Source of the DNA: Catalinimonas alkaloidigena
Lineage (GTDB): Bacteria; Bacteroidota; Bacteroidia; Cytophagales; Flexibacteraceae
Direction of reading: 5' to 3'
Assembly (NCBI RefSeq): GCF_900100765.1
Contig: NZ_FNFO01000006.1
Coordinates: forward strand, 186,001-250,000
Length of the DNA: 64,000 nucleotides
In this document: positions 27,420 through 35,541 of the stretch, piece by piece
How positions within the stretch are numbered: the first letter of the stretch is position 1
Layout of the letters: the number at the start of each line of letters is the position of its first letter
Notes under the pieces: generated by a model
The model's database searches: none
Told to the model about the DNA's origin: nothing
Seen by the model: only the letters and a program-made list of their open reading frames with translations
Translations under genes and position numbers: made by a program

Positions 27420-28163
27420 ATGGACCCTTTCTTGTTTGAACGCATAGATGCCTACCTCCTCGAAACCATGTCGCCGGAAGAGCGCCAACGTTTTGAAGAC
27501 GAGGTCCGGACCCAGCCCGAACTGGCCGAAGAAGTGGCGCTTCAGCGCAAGCTGATCCAGGGCATCGAAACTGAATCGGTGCGCCGCCTGCTGCAGGAAT
27601 TGCACACCCGCCAGACGGCCGCGCCCGTCATGAAGGCCAGCCCGGCCCGCCGCACGTGGCTCACCCTGACGGCCATTGCCGCCTCGGTGCTGTTGATTTT
27701 AATCGGACGCTGGGCTTTTGTGCAATACGCGTCGCCGTCGTCGGCCGACTTGTATGCCGCCTATTACAGCCCCGCTCCCGGCCTGCCCACCACCCTGGGC
27801 GCAACCGACAACCCCGATTTTTCGGAAGGTATGGTGGCGTATAAACTGGGCAACTACCAGGAAGCGCGCCAGTGGTGGCTGCCGCTCACGCAGCAAGACG
27901 CTGCCAACGACACGCTGAATTTTTACCTCGGTGTGTCGTACCTCGCCACAACACAGACCGACTCGGCCCTGTATTACCTACGCCGGGTCTACGACGCGCC
28001 CAAAACCTCGTACGGGTCCTCGGCGCGGTGGTACATGGCCCTAGGATATTTGCAGACGAGCGAACCAGAACGGGCGCGCGAATTGTTACAAAACTTTCGG
28101 GAGGACGATCCCCGACGCGAGGAAATCGTCAAACTCTTGAACGAGCTTCCGAAAAGCCAGTAA
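27420..28163 (+). CDS. membrane anti-sigma-like protein with periplasmic TPR domain
   Basis: 247 residues from ATG at 27420. The cytoplasmic N-terminus (FERIDAYLLETMSPEERQRFEDEVRTQPELAEEV) has the pattern of zinc-free anti-sigma N-termini found in Bacteroidota. One transmembrane helix lies at about 80-102 (TWLTLTAIAASVLLILIGRW). The periplasmic part has about three TPR-like helical pairs at 133-240 (DFSEGMVAYKLGNYQEARQWW, LNFYLGVSYLATTQTDSALYYL, ARWYMALGYLQTSEPERARELL). It is 5 bases from the sigma gene and is ended by a strong terminator. It probably holds the sigma factor at the membrane. The periplasmic TPR part would be on the same side as the CHAT protease domain of 22183-25467. Confidence 0.88.
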   Translation: MDPFLFERIDAYLLETMSPEERQRFEDEVRTQPELAEEVALQRKLIQGIETESVRRLLQELHTRQTAAPVMKASPARRTWLTLTAIAASVLLILIGRWAFVQYASPSSADLYAAYYSPAPGLPTTLGATDNPDFSEGMVAYKLGNYQEARQWWLPLTQQDAANDTLNFYLGVSYLATTQTDSALYYLRRVYDAPKTSYGSSARWYMALGYLQTSEPERARELLQNFREDDPRREEIVKLLNELPKSQ

Positions 28164-28227
28164 GTGTTTAAAGTGGACTTCAGGACTCGTCAACCGGGTC
28201 CTTACTCCCTCATCATCTATCGGATAC

Positions 28228-28264
28228 CGCCTGACCGGAGCCATTCGGTCAGGCGCTTTTTTTT
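28228..28264 (+). terminator. intrinsic terminator after the CHAT/sigma cluster
   Basis: A perfect 10-base-pair stem pairs 28228-28237 with 28246-28255 around an 8-base loop, followed by C and eight T residues. It closes the plus-strand cluster and overlaps the stop region of the convergent hydrolase gene. Confidence 0.92.
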
Positions 28265-29042
28265 AGAGCCGCTCCCTTACATGCGCGCTTTGGGCCGTTA
28301 CCGCCTCCCGAATTTGTTGCGCCAGCCAGGCAGGATCTTCCAGCGGGAGCAGGTGCCCGGCCTGGGGATGCGTTACCAGTTTTGCCTGAGGCAAGAGTTG
28401 CATCACATCGGTTTGCACGAGCCGGTAGTCGATGATCGGGTCGTGTTGAGAGGCCAGTACGGTCACCGGCGCTTTTACCCGGTCGAGGCGCTCGGCAATC
28501 GACTGCTTGCGGCCGTCTTGTATCCACCAGCGCCACGTTTTTTCGTCAATCTGCAACGGCGTGTCGAGCGCTAGTTGTCGCCGTTCAGGCGTCAGGGGCA
28601 GTTTGGCGGCGGTATTGACGTTGTCTTCAGCAACTTTGCGGTTGTGTTTTAGCATGTGCGCCACCTCGTCGGGTGTCATCGGCTCGACTGTGGGCGGCGA
28701 AGGCGCGACCAGAATCAACTGCCGAATCCGTTCGTCTGACTCTTCACTGGCCATCTGCAATGCCAGTTTGGCGCTCATCGAATGGCCAATCACCGTGTAC
28801 GGTTGGTCGCCGAGTTGCTGCGTGATGCGTTGCCCGATCGCCCCTGCAAAGTGGGCAATCGACGGTTCGGACAGCGGCGAGGTACCGCCGAAGCCAGGCA
28901 GGTTCAGGGCCAGGCAGCGGTACTGCGCGCTCAGTTCCTGTGCTACCCACTGCCAGCTCAGAGCCGAACCTCCGAAGTAGTGTAAAAAAATGAGGGTTTC
29001 GTTGCCCTGCCCCCATGCGATCCAATCGTTAGGCTGTGTCAT
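28263..29042 (-). CDS. alpha/beta hydrolase
   Basis: 259 residues, cytoplasmic (no signal). It has the oxyanion region IFLHYFGGSALSWQWV, the nucleophile elbow GHSMSAKLAL (Ser), the acid in VLASQHDPIIDYRLV and the catalytic His in THPQAGHLLPLEDP. The lid region (PTVEPMTPDEVAHMLKHNRKVAEDN) suggests a small hydrophobic ester or C-C-bond substrate, but none can be named. It is a monocistronic gene convergent with the CHAT cluster. Confidence 0.9.
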   Translation of the reverse strand: MTQPNDWIAWGQGNETLIFLHYFGGSALSWQWVAQELSAQYRCLALNLPGFGGTSPLSEPSIAHFAGAIGQRITQQLGDQPYTVIGHSMSAKLALQMASEESDERIRQLILVAPSPPTVEPMTPDEVAHMLKHNRKVAEDNVNTAAKLPLTPERRQLALDTPLQIDEKTWRWWIQDGRKQSIAERLDRVKAPVTVLASQHDPIIDYRLVQTDVMQLLPQAKLVTHPQAGHLLPLEDPAWLAQQIREAVTAQSAHVRERL

Positions 29043-29484
29043 ATCGTTTCTATCAAAATTCCAGCCTCGGATATGAAGCTGATCTTTCGGTAAACGCCGT
29101 ATGAAGTAACTTGTTTAGATATCGGCATTTTTAACATAACTTCAAATCTTTATAAGACAGACCATTTGTTAATTCTGAATCTGTATATGTGGAGAAGCTG
29201 ATCTCCTCTCAGACTACGCGTCCCGGACTACACCTTGCCGAAAGATGTACCACTTCTAGTATAGCGCGCCAGTAAAAGTGGTATGCCTAAGTAAGAGAGA
29301 AATGTAAATGTGTAAAGAACTACGCGTCTCCGTGACAGCCTGTGCCAGGAGTAGTGCATGTAGTAACGTTCCAGGCATAGGCACCACGTATTGAAGCTCA
29401 CGCCAAAAGTCCCCTATACAAAACACAAAAACGCCCTCCAGAAAGCTGGAAGGCGTCTTAATATCGTTTTGGGTGCGCTTTTCG
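29043..29484. other. gene-free, AT-richer region with inverted motif TACCACTT...AAGTGGTA
   Basis: About 440 bases without a supported gene. At 29248-29283 an inverted pair GTACCACTT / AAGTGGTAT is separated by about 17 bases; the same AAGTGGTAC core forms an 11-base inverted repeat at 58519-58567. The region between about 29100 and 29250 is AT-rich and is probably the hydrolase promoter. Confidence 0.4.
29427..29456 (-). terminator. intrinsic terminator of the isomerase-like gene
   Basis: An 11-base-pair stem with one mismatch pairs 29431-29441 with 29446-29456 around a 4-base loop; on the minus strand it is followed by a T-run (29430-29427). It lies 29 bases after the stop of the gene at 29485-30375. 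Confidence 0.85.
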
Positions 29485-30375
29485 CTAGGCAATGTCGCAA
29501 ATCTGCACGCCCTGTTTCAGCGAAGCGATTTTGTCCTGCCGGGCCGGCACAAACTCCTGAGCCACAAAGCCTTTAAAACCGGTTTCGGCAATGGCCTTCA
29601 TAATGGCGGGGTAGTACAATTCCTGCGTATCGTCGATTTCGTTGCGTCCGGGCACGCCACCGGTGTGGTAGTGCGAGATGTACTGCTGGTTGTCTTTGAT
29701 CGTCCGGATCACATCCCCTTCCATGATCTGCATGTGGTAGATGTCGTACAACAGCTTGAACCGTTCAGAACCCACCGCTTTGCAAAGCTCCGCGCCCCAG
29801 GCGGTGTGGTCGCACATGTAATCGGGGTGGTTGACTTTGCTGTTGAGCAGCTCCATCACCATCGTTACTTTGTGCTTCTCGGCGGTCTTCATCAGCTTTT
29901 GCAGGGCAGGTACACAGTTTTTCAAACCTTGCTCGTCGTCCATCCCGTTACGGTTTCCCGAAAAACAGATAATCTGATCGTAACCGGCGGCCGCTACTTT
30001 CGGAATCACGGCTTCGTAGCTCGCGATCAGTTCCTCATGCAGTTTCGGGTCGTTGAAGCCTTCGGTAATGCCTTTGCCTGCGCCCCAGGGCAGCGCCGAG
30101 GTCAGCCCGTATTTCTTCAGCATGGGCCACTCCTCTGGCCCCACGAGTTCGATCGACGCAATGCCGATGTTTTTGGCGGCTTTACAGAGGTCTTCCAGCG
30201 AGGTATCGGCGTAGCACCAACGGCACACCGAGTGGTTAATTTTACCTTTCAGGCTGGTTTCCAGCGTGTTTTCAGCGGCTTGTACGCGGTTTGAGAGCGA
30301 GAGGCCCACACTGGCGAGGGCGGCGCCACTGGCCATGGTTTTCAGGGCATGGCGGCGGGAAGTGAGGTGGTTCAT
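29485..30375 (-). CDS. Tat-exported hydroxypyruvate-isomerase-like/xylose-isomerase-like TIM-barrel protein
   Basis: 296 residues from ATG at 30375 (MNHLTSRRHALKTMASGAALASVGLSLS), a twin-arginine signal that settles the start; the frame is open further upstream without signal-like sequence. The barrel shows KGKINHSVCRWCYADTSLEDLCKAAKNIGIASIELVGPEEWPML, IICFSGNRNG, VTMVMELLNSKVNHPDYMCDHTAWGAEL (metal-ligand Glu), FKLLYDIYHMQIMEGDVIRTIKDN (Asp/His ligands) and HTGGVPGRNEIDDTQELYYPAIMKAIAETGFKGFVAQEF. These are hydroxypyruvate isomerase (Hyi)-like motifs; Tat-exported members are frequent in Bacteroidota and of unknown substrate. It has no operon partner and a clear terminator. Confidence 0.9.
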   Translation of the reverse strand: MNHLTSRRHALKTMASGAALASVGLSLSNRVQAAENTLETSLKGKINHSVCRWCYADTSLEDLCKAAKNIGIASIELVGPEEWPMLKKYGLTSALPWGAGKGITEGFNDPKLHEELIASYEAVIPKVAAAGYDQIICFSGNRNGMDDEQGLKNCVPALQKLMKTAEKHKVTMVMELLNSKVNHPDYMCDHTAWGAELCKAVGSERFKLLYDIYHMQIMEGDVIRTIKDNQQYISHYHTGGVPGRNEIDDTQELYYPAIMKAIAETGFKGFVAQEFVPARQDKIASLKQGVQICDIA

Positions 30376-30789
30376 AGGAGTAGAAGTTTCGTCGGAACAT
30401 GAGGCAGCCCGCACACGCACGCGGCGGTCCAACCTACGTGCAATATACCATTTCAGGGCACGGGGCACACTACTAGAGGAAACTTTCTCCGGCATCTACT
30501 CAATTCCCCATCGTTTTCCTGAAGCCTTCATCACTGTTCACTGGAACACCTCCTGGGATGGAAGCGCCACTGCGATGATCGGGTTCGCACGGTAGTTACA
30601 CTTTTACTCTCCTCCAAAATCAAAGGCCACTCTGCCTACCACCTTTACTTTTCACTTCTGCCCAAAAGGACATCGGTGCTTTCTGACACACCAATTTTCC
30701 TGTTTCAAGCGATTGCGGCACCTCAATTTCCAGATAATCTACATTGCAATAAAGCATTTAACTTAACGCCATCATTTCTCCTCCAACGT
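30376..30789. other. gene-free divergent region
   Basis: 414 bases between the minus-strand isomerase-like gene and the plus-strand GNAT gene. The part after 30600 is AT-rich and should hold the GNAT promoter. I see no repeat or hairpin of note. Confidence 0.45.
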
Positions 30790-31077
30790 ATGAGCAAGTT
30801 ATTCATTCAGCACCAGGACGACGGACCGAAAGGTTCCTTTTACTATGCCGTCGACGGCGTCCCGAAGGCGCAGATGTTTTACGTCTGGGCAGGCAACCAA
30901 AAACTGATCATCGACCACACGGAAGTCGATCCGAGTTTGCGCGGTCAGGGGGTCGGCGAAGCGCTCCTGGAACAGATCGTAGCCTACGCCCGCACCAAAG
31001 GCGTCAAGATCCTTCCGCTCTGTCCGTTTGCCAATGCCCAGTTTAAAAAACACCCGGAGTACCAGGACGTGCTCTAA
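30790..31077 (+). CDS. small GNAT-type N-acetyltransferase (YidJ/Gtt1-like)
   Basis: 95 residues from ATG at 30790 (MSKLFIQHQDDGPKGSFYYAVDG). It has the short 'N-acetyltransferase domain' architecture: strand pair, TEVDPSLRGQGVGEALLEQIVAYART with the acetyl-CoA-binding R/Q-x-x-G-x-G/A loop, and the closing KILPLCPFANAQFKKHPEYQDVL that identifies the family (CPF..F.KHPEY). It acts in the cytoplasm on an unknown amine. The arginase-like gene starts 12 bases after its stop, so they are likely cotranscribed. Confidence 0.92.
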   Translation: MSKLFIQHQDDGPKGSFYYAVDGVPKAQMFYVWAGNQKLIIDHTEVDPSLRGQGVGEALLEQIVAYARTKGVKILPLCPFANAQFKKHPEYQDVL

Positions 31078-31089
31078 ACAGGCGACGCC

Positions 31090-31998
31090 ATGAAGCCCTT
31101 ACATGTGCTGGAGTTTCCCACCAACCTGGGCCTGAAAGAACCCGCTCCCGGTGTGGAACCGGGCGTGCGGAAACTGCCCGACGGGCTGCGCCGCTGGGGC
31201 CTCTACGCACGCTTGTCGCCGGTAGAAATCGAGCGACTTTCCCCGCCCCCCTACACCATGCACCTGGACCCGGACTCGGGCGTGCGGAATGCCGAGGCCA
31301 TTGCGACGTACGCGGAAGCCCAGGCGGACCTCCTGCGCAAGGTGCTGGAGCTGCCCCGTTTTCCGCTGGTGATCGGCGGCGATTGCAGCGTGTTGCTCGG
31401 CAACGCGCTAGCTCTGAAAACCAAGGGAAGGTATGCCCTCTTTTTTGTAGACGGCCATACCGATTACATGAGCACAGAACTTTCGTCGACCGGCGGGGCG
31501 GCGGGGATGGACCTCGCCCTGGCAACCGGGTGGGGGCATCCGAAGCTCACGAACCTGCGGAACCAAAAGCCTTACTTTCCCGAATCGTCAGTGTGGGCGG
31601 TCGGCAACCGGGAATACCATCCGCAATACGTAGCCACCATCCGACAATCGGCCATCACGTACCTCGACCTGGCGACCCTCCGACAAGAAGGCCCCGCCGC
31701 CTGTGCGCAGCGTTTTTTGCGTTGGTTCGCCCAGGAAGGCTTCGACGGGTTCTGGCTGCACCTGGACCTCGACGTGCTGGACGACGCCGTGATGCCCGCC
31801 GTAGATTCCCGCGCGCCCGACGGCCTGCGTTACGACGAATTGCACGCGCTGCTGGCTCCGCTCGTGCACCATCCGCAAGCAACCGGTCTGGAAATCACGA
31901 TTCTCGATCCGGACCTGGACCCCACGGGTCAGTATACCCGGCGGTTTATCGATGCGTTTTCGGCGCTGATGCAGGCCTCTCCCTCCGAAGCGACGTAA
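31090..31998 (+). CDS. arginase/agmatinase family hydrolase with a Cys in the first metal-ligand position
   Basis: 302 residues. Binuclear Mn site motifs are LVIGGDCSVLLG (usual GGDHS; here Cys replaces the His), FFVDGHTDYM (D-x-H-x-D) and GFWLHLDLDVLDDAVMPAVDS (D-x-D). A conserved Glu lies near GLEITILDPDLDPTG. The substrate could be arginine, agmatine, formiminoglutamate or another guanidine. GGDC-type members exist in the family, so the change does not by itself mean loss of function. It is cotranscribed with the GNAT gene. Confidence 0.9.
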   Translation: MKPLHVLEFPTNLGLKEPAPGVEPGVRKLPDGLRRWGLYARLSPVEIERLSPPPYTMHLDPDSGVRNAEAIATYAEAQADLLRKVLELPRFPLVIGGDCSVLLGNALALKTKGRYALFFVDGHTDYMSTELSSTGGAAGMDLALATGWGHPKLTNLRNQKPYFPESSVWAVGNREYHPQYVATIRQSAITYLDLATLRQEGPAACAQRFLRWFAQEGFDGFWLHLDLDVLDDAVMPAVDSRAPDGLRYDELHALLAPLVHHPQATGLEITILDPDLDPTGQYTRRFIDAFSALMQASPSEAT

Positions 31999-32055
31999 TC
32001 GAAAAGCCTCACGATAGCATCATATTTTCGTAATATGCCGTTCATCTTCGACGTC

Positions 32056-32063
32056 TAGGTTTG
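32056..32063 (+). promoter_or_regulatory. candidate -7 box (TAGGTTTG) of the glycerophosphodiesterase gene
   Basis: A perfect match to the Bacteroidota -7 consensus TAnnTTTG, 21 bases before the ATG at 32085. A matching -33 TTTG at normal distance is not evident. If real, it makes the in-frame TTG at 32061 unusable as a start. Confidence 0.4.
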
Positions 32064-32084
32064 TATCTTCCCAACTTCATTTCC

Positions 32085-32867
32085 ATGCGTACCGCTCTTT
32101 TTTTCCTGATGCTCTGCACCATGTCCACGTTTAGTCACGGTCAGTCCCACCCCGCGTTTGTGATCAGCGCCCACCGCGGGTACTCAAACCTCGCGCCCGA
32201 AAACACCCTCAGTGCATTTCGCAAGGCCATTGAAGTCGGGGCGGATTATTTTGAGTGCGACGTGCGCCGGACCCAGGATGATTCGCTCGTGATTCTGCAC
32301 GACGCCACGATCGACCGCACCACCAACCGGAAGGGCAAACTCGCGTCGTTTACGTATGCAGACCTCCGACAGGTAGACGCCGGCTACCCGACCAAGTTCG
32401 GGAAGCAATTCGCCGGTGAAAAGCTGCCTACCCTGCGCGAGGCGCTGGCACTCGCCAAAGGCAAAATCAAGGTCGAGATCGAAATCAAAGAAGCGGGACT
32501 CGCCGACGACGTCGTGGCGCTGGTGCAGGAACTGGGCATGGCGTCGGACGTATCGGTGATTTCGTTTGATTTTGGAGAGATCCAGCGCGTCAAGGAACTG
32601 GCCCCTGCCATTCCCGTCAAGTACCTGGTGGGGAAAACCTGGGGACAGAAAGAACTCGATCAGCTTTTGTCTATCAGAGGGGAATACCTCGGTCCCAGCG
32701 GCGTCTCCTCTCCCGAACTGATCCAATTGGCGCATGACAAAGGTGTCAAGATCATCGCCTACACCTTCAACACGCCGGAAGGCATGGCCGAAGCCCTCGC
32801 CGCTCACCTCGACGGCATCGCCACCGATTTTCCCGAAGAAGCGATGAAAATCCGCGCGGGGAGGTAG
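32085..32867 (+). CDS. secreted glycerophosphodiester phosphodiesterase (GDPD)
   Basis: 260 residues from ATG at 32085 (MRTALFFLMLCTMSTFSHGQ, signal peptide). The family signatures are complete: SAHRGYSNLAPENTLSAF (HRG..PENT), ADYFECDVRRTQDDSLVILHDATIDRTTN (E-x-D metal ligands, HD catalytic His), KIKVEIEIKE (Glu ligand) and the C-terminal VKIIAYTFNTPEGMAEALAAHLDGIATDFPEEAM. It cleaves glycerophosphodiesters to glycerol-3-phosphate and an alcohol in the periplasm, serving phosphate and lipid head-group scavenging. Confidence 0.95.
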   Translation: MRTALFFLMLCTMSTFSHGQSHPAFVISAHRGYSNLAPENTLSAFRKAIEVGADYFECDVRRTQDDSLVILHDATIDRTTNRKGKLASFTYADLRQVDAGYPTKFGKQFAGEKLPTLREALALAKGKIKVEIEIKEAGLADDVVALVQELGMASDVSVISFDFGEIQRVKELAPAIPVKYLVGKTWGQKELDQLLSIRGEYLGPSGVSSPELIQLAHDKGVKIIAYTFNTPEGMAEALAAHLDGIATDFPEEAMKIRAGR

Positions 32868-32891
32868 AAAGTAAGAGGTGCAGGCAGATTT

Positions 32892-33296
32892 TTATTGCCC
32901 CGAGTCCCGTATCAGATAAACTTCATGCTCTTCCGGACCTAGTATCAACTCATCCTTTGATTTGCTGAGAATAGTGTAGATCATAGGCGAAAAATTATCG
33001 CCTAGAAATGTAAATACCAATTGATCCTCTTCGTTGACTGCCCAGGTTCCCGCTTCCCCGTCAAGTGTAGTAAAGCGTTCACTTGTATAATCATAACGTC
33101 TGATCAAAAAAGCTCCCTTCGCCTTCAATTCCACGCCCTGCTCGTAGAAATAAGTAAAGCTGGGCGCTGGCCACACATGCGTTGAATCTAGATAAACATT
33201 CCAAGCTCCCTCGTATTTGAATGGTTCGACCTCTTCTTTTTTACAGGACAAGCAGGCAATAATACAAATAGCGAGAAGTAGATTGATGCGTTTCAT
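32892..33296 (-). CDS. lipocalin-like small lipoprotein, AT-rich
   Basis: 134 residues with lipoprotein signal MKRINLLLAICIIACLSC (lipobox CLSC). The mature part (GAWNVYLDSTHVWPAPSFTYFYEQGVELKAKGAFLIRRYDYTS, GTWAVNEEDQLVFTF) reads like a small beta-barrel of the lipocalin-like type often seen in Bacteroidota. Base composition is much more AT-rich than the neighbours, as is the next gene on the same strand. No function can be given. Confidence 0.75.
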   Translation of the reverse strand: MKRINLLLAICIIACLSCKKEEVEPFKYEGAWNVYLDSTHVWPAPSFTYFYEQGVELKAKGAFLIRRYDYTSERFTTLDGEAGTWAVNEEDQLVFTFLGDNFSPMIYTILSKSKDELILGPEEHEVYLIRDSGQ

Positions 33297-33364
33297 AACT
33301 AAATCTTTTAGTTATGAACGAAGCGATTATTCGCTGAAACTGATGATGCATACCGTTATTGCTA

Positions 33365-34000
33365 TCATCTTTTTTGATAATATAAAATCGCAGTATTTCC
33401 ATTCCCAGAAAAAGAACCCTGTGTCTCATTCCATTCCCAATCTATGCTACCAAGATACAACCTGTCATTATCATCCAAGTAGGTTGAATAGACGAGGCGC
33501 TTATACGGAAAAATATTTTCCCAATTCGTACCCCTATCCGAAGACATTAAAATTAGACTTGGCGTAATTAATTCACCATTTGGAATGGCCACATGATGAT
33601 ATATAATCCCTTTTGAGTCTGTCAGGTCATTAGGGGTAAAAGGCATAAAATCCTTGTTTGACACTTGCCAAGAATCCCCACCGTCAATTGAATAGTAATC
33701 TTGCTCATTGGTAATGGCATAGAGGGTATCTGCGTCTTCAAAAAAATCAGTGACTGGATAGTCAAGCTGTAATACATTTCTAGTGCTTTTACCATTGTCT
33801 GTTAATTTTATTACGGATAGGCTCGTACCTACCAACAAAGTACTTTCTAAAGATCCATAAACACTATAGATGGCACCCTGATCGGCAAATTCTATCTGTT
33901 CCCAATCAGTTTTAGGACTCATGTTATCACCTTCTTTCTCACAAGATTGAAGCGTGATTCCCAAGAGGAGAACAACATAAATGATCTTGTTTTTTTTCAT
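33365..34000 (-). CDS. lipoprotein with BNR/sialidase-type beta-propeller blades, AT-rich
   Basis: 211 residues; signal MKKNKIIYVVLLLGITLQSC (lipobox LQSC). Asp-box-like repeats typical of sortilin/WD40-like propellers are visible: YSIDGGDSWQVSN and MSSDRGTNWENIF. It may be only part of a propeller, since full ones need more blades. It is in the AT-rich patch (about 32.9-34.1 kb) with the preceding lipoprotein gene, 68 bases apart and in the same orientation. The function is unknown; a recent acquisition is possible. Confidence 0.75.
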   Translation of the reverse strand: MKKNKIIYVVLLLGITLQSCEKEGDNMSPKTDWEQIEFADQGAIYSVYGSLESTLLVGTSLSVIKLTDNGKSTRNVLQLDYPVTDFFEDADTLYAITNEQDYYSIDGGDSWQVSNKDFMPFTPNDLTDSKGIIYHHVAIPNGELITPSLILMSSDRGTNWENIFPYKRLVYSTYLDDNDRLYLGSIDWEWNETQGSFSGNGNTAILYYQKR

Positions 34001-34131
34001 GATTCAACATTTGCTGGTTTGAGATTTTCTCGAAAAATAATACTTGATAGGGTATACTCTGACACGATAGAAACCTTTTGAGGGTTGCTTCACTTCAATT
34101 GCTACAAAAGTTATTTTTTCAGTTGCTTCGC

Positions 34132-35172
34132 TTACAGCGATTTGCGGCGGATCAGGACGAAGGGATTTTCCACTTTGTCGGTGCGGCCTTCCAGGACCAT
34201 TTCGGCGGCGGTTTCGCCCATCTTCTGGAAATCGGTCGAGACGACGGTGAGTCCCCCGGCGATGAATTCCTTGAGCGGACTTTCGTTGTAGGAGATCACG
34301 CCGATGTCTTTGCCCAGTTCCAGATTCCGCTCCTTGGCGGTCCGCAACAGCGACACCAGATCGTGCTCCTCCATGAGGATGTAGGCCTCTTTGATTTGCA
34401 GCGCTTCGTACTGAAACTCCGGCAGCACGCGGTAGTTGAAGCCGTTGTATTCGCAGAAGTCGGTGAAGCCGCGCTTGATGTCGAGCGGGTGGTAGCTCGA
34501 ATCGGGAAACACCAGGTTCAGCCGGTCGTACTTGCGCAGGTCGTTGCCCGCCTCGGTCAGCACGCGGTAGAGGTCTTCTGAAAAGTTCTGATAGACGGCT
34601 GCGTAACTGGCGTGGAGGTTTTTGATCTCCCGGTCCAGGATCACGATTTTGTCGTGTGGGATTTGTTTTAGGGCCTCGCTCACCGGACGGTTCAGGCCGT
34701 AGAAGTGCGAGATGATGATGAAGTGCGTGTAGTTGGCCGCGTGCCGGTTGATCAGGCTCTTGAACGTCTCGAAGTCGTTGTGGTAGACGTAGAGGTCGAT
34801 GCGCGCCTGGTTGCCGAACGACTGGACGATGGCGTCGTAGATGGTCTTTTTGTGGGCGCTGAGTTTGTTGAACAGGAGGCAGACGTTGTACGTCTCGTGG
34901 ATCGCCTCGCTTTTGATGTAGTAACCTTTGCCGTGGCGCGACTCGATGATGCCCCGCTCGCGTAGTTCGTTGTAGGCCCGCACGACCGTCTCGCGCGACA
35001 GCAGGTGCTCGATGCTGACGGCGTTGATGGAAGGCAACTGATCGCCCACCTTGAGGTTACCGTCACGGATTTCGTGCAGGACGGACCGGATGATCTGCTT
35101 GTACTTGGGGGTATAGAGCTTCTCGTCTACCCTGATTCTGTGCAGCAAGTCGGCTTCTTCGATTGGGTTCAT
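34132..35172 (-). CDS. GntR-family transcriptional regulator with periplasmic-binding-protein-like sensor domain
   Basis: 346 residues. The N-terminal winged helix (about 20-88: KYKQIIRSVLHEIRDGNLKVGDQLPSINAVS...LSRETVVRAYNELRERGIIESRHGKGYYI) is GntR type. The C-terminal 250 residues are a LacI/PBP-like sugar-sensing domain (NVCLLFNKLSAHKKTIYDAIVQSF, FIIISHFYGLNR, LNLVFPDSSYHPLDIKRGFTDFC, DIGVISYNESPLKEFIAGGLTVVSTDFQKMGETAAEMVL). This architecture replaces LacI regulators in many Bacteroidota sugar loci. As the last gene of the permease-lutABC operon, beside rhamnose genes, it is the likely local regulator; the effector (rhamnose, lactate or an intermediate) is not known. Confidence 0.93.
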   Translation of the reverse strand: MNPIEEADLLHRIRVDEKLYTPKYKQIIRSVLHEIRDGNLKVGDQLPSINAVSIEHLLSRETVVRAYNELRERGIIESRHGKGYYIKSEAIHETYNVCLLFNKLSAHKKTIYDAIVQSFGNQARIDLYVYHNDFETFKSLINRHAANYTHFIIISHFYGLNRPVSEALKQIPHDKIVILDREIKNLHASYAAVYQNFSEDLYRVLTEAGNDLRKYDRLNLVFPDSSYHPLDIKRGFTDFCEYNGFNYRVLPEFQYEALQIKEAYILMEEHDLVSLLRTAKERNLELGKDIGVISYNESPLKEFIAGGLTVVSTDFQKMGETAAEMVLEGRTDKVENPFVLIRRKSL

Positions 35173-35265
35173 ACTGGAGCGTAGGTGTAGGTTGTCGTTA
35201 AGAACGAATTTCTAAAAAATTTACGAAGATGCCCACCACCTCCCGGGTTTAATCGAAACTTATGT

Positions 35266-35529
35266 TCAGAATTTTGTGGAAAGTAACTCCAGTGCCCGCC
35301 TGGTTTCTTCTCCATCGGTCAGTTCTTGCAAACGAAGCCGATGCCGCCGGGCATACGCGTCGGACGCCACCCCTTTTTGCAGGATAAATTCATCCTGTAG
35401 TAAATCCTCGATCAGGGCCCATGCTTTGTAATTGACCAACGCTTTTTCGGCGGGGTTCCCGGTTCGGAGCAACACGTCGCCCTCGCCGTTATACTTCGCG
35501 TAGAGCCGAATCATGGGCATCGTAATCAT
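35266..35529 (-). CDS. small conserved-looking protein downstream of lutC
   Basis: 87 residues from ATG at 35529 (further in-frame Met codons at 35520 and 35514). It is soluble with no signal: RLYAKYNGEGDVLLRTGNPAEKALVNYKAWALIEDLLQDEFILQKGVASDAYARRHRLRLQEL. The start is 12 bases after the lutC stop, and no other gene fits the 370-base gap before the GntR gene. I do not recognise a family. The function is unknown; context suggests a role or passenger position in lactate/rhamnose metabolism. Confidence 0.55.
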   Translation of the reverse strand: MITMPMIRLYAKYNGEGDVLLRTGNPAEKALVNYKAWALIEDLLQDEFILQKGVASDAYARRHRLRLQELTDGEETRRALELLSTKF

Positions 35530-35541
35530 CGGCGCGCGTTG

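Noticed and set aside
22183-28163. Type III-E CRISPR (Craspase) locus
   Set aside because: The TPR-CHAT, sigma and anti-sigma parts recall it, but there is no gRAMP/Cas7-11, Cas1/Cas2 or repeat-spacer array anywhere in the window.
29256-29492. Possible small minus-strand gene of 78 codons
   Set aside because: It overlaps the terminator at 29427-29456 and the end of the isomerase-like gene, and has no coding-like composition.
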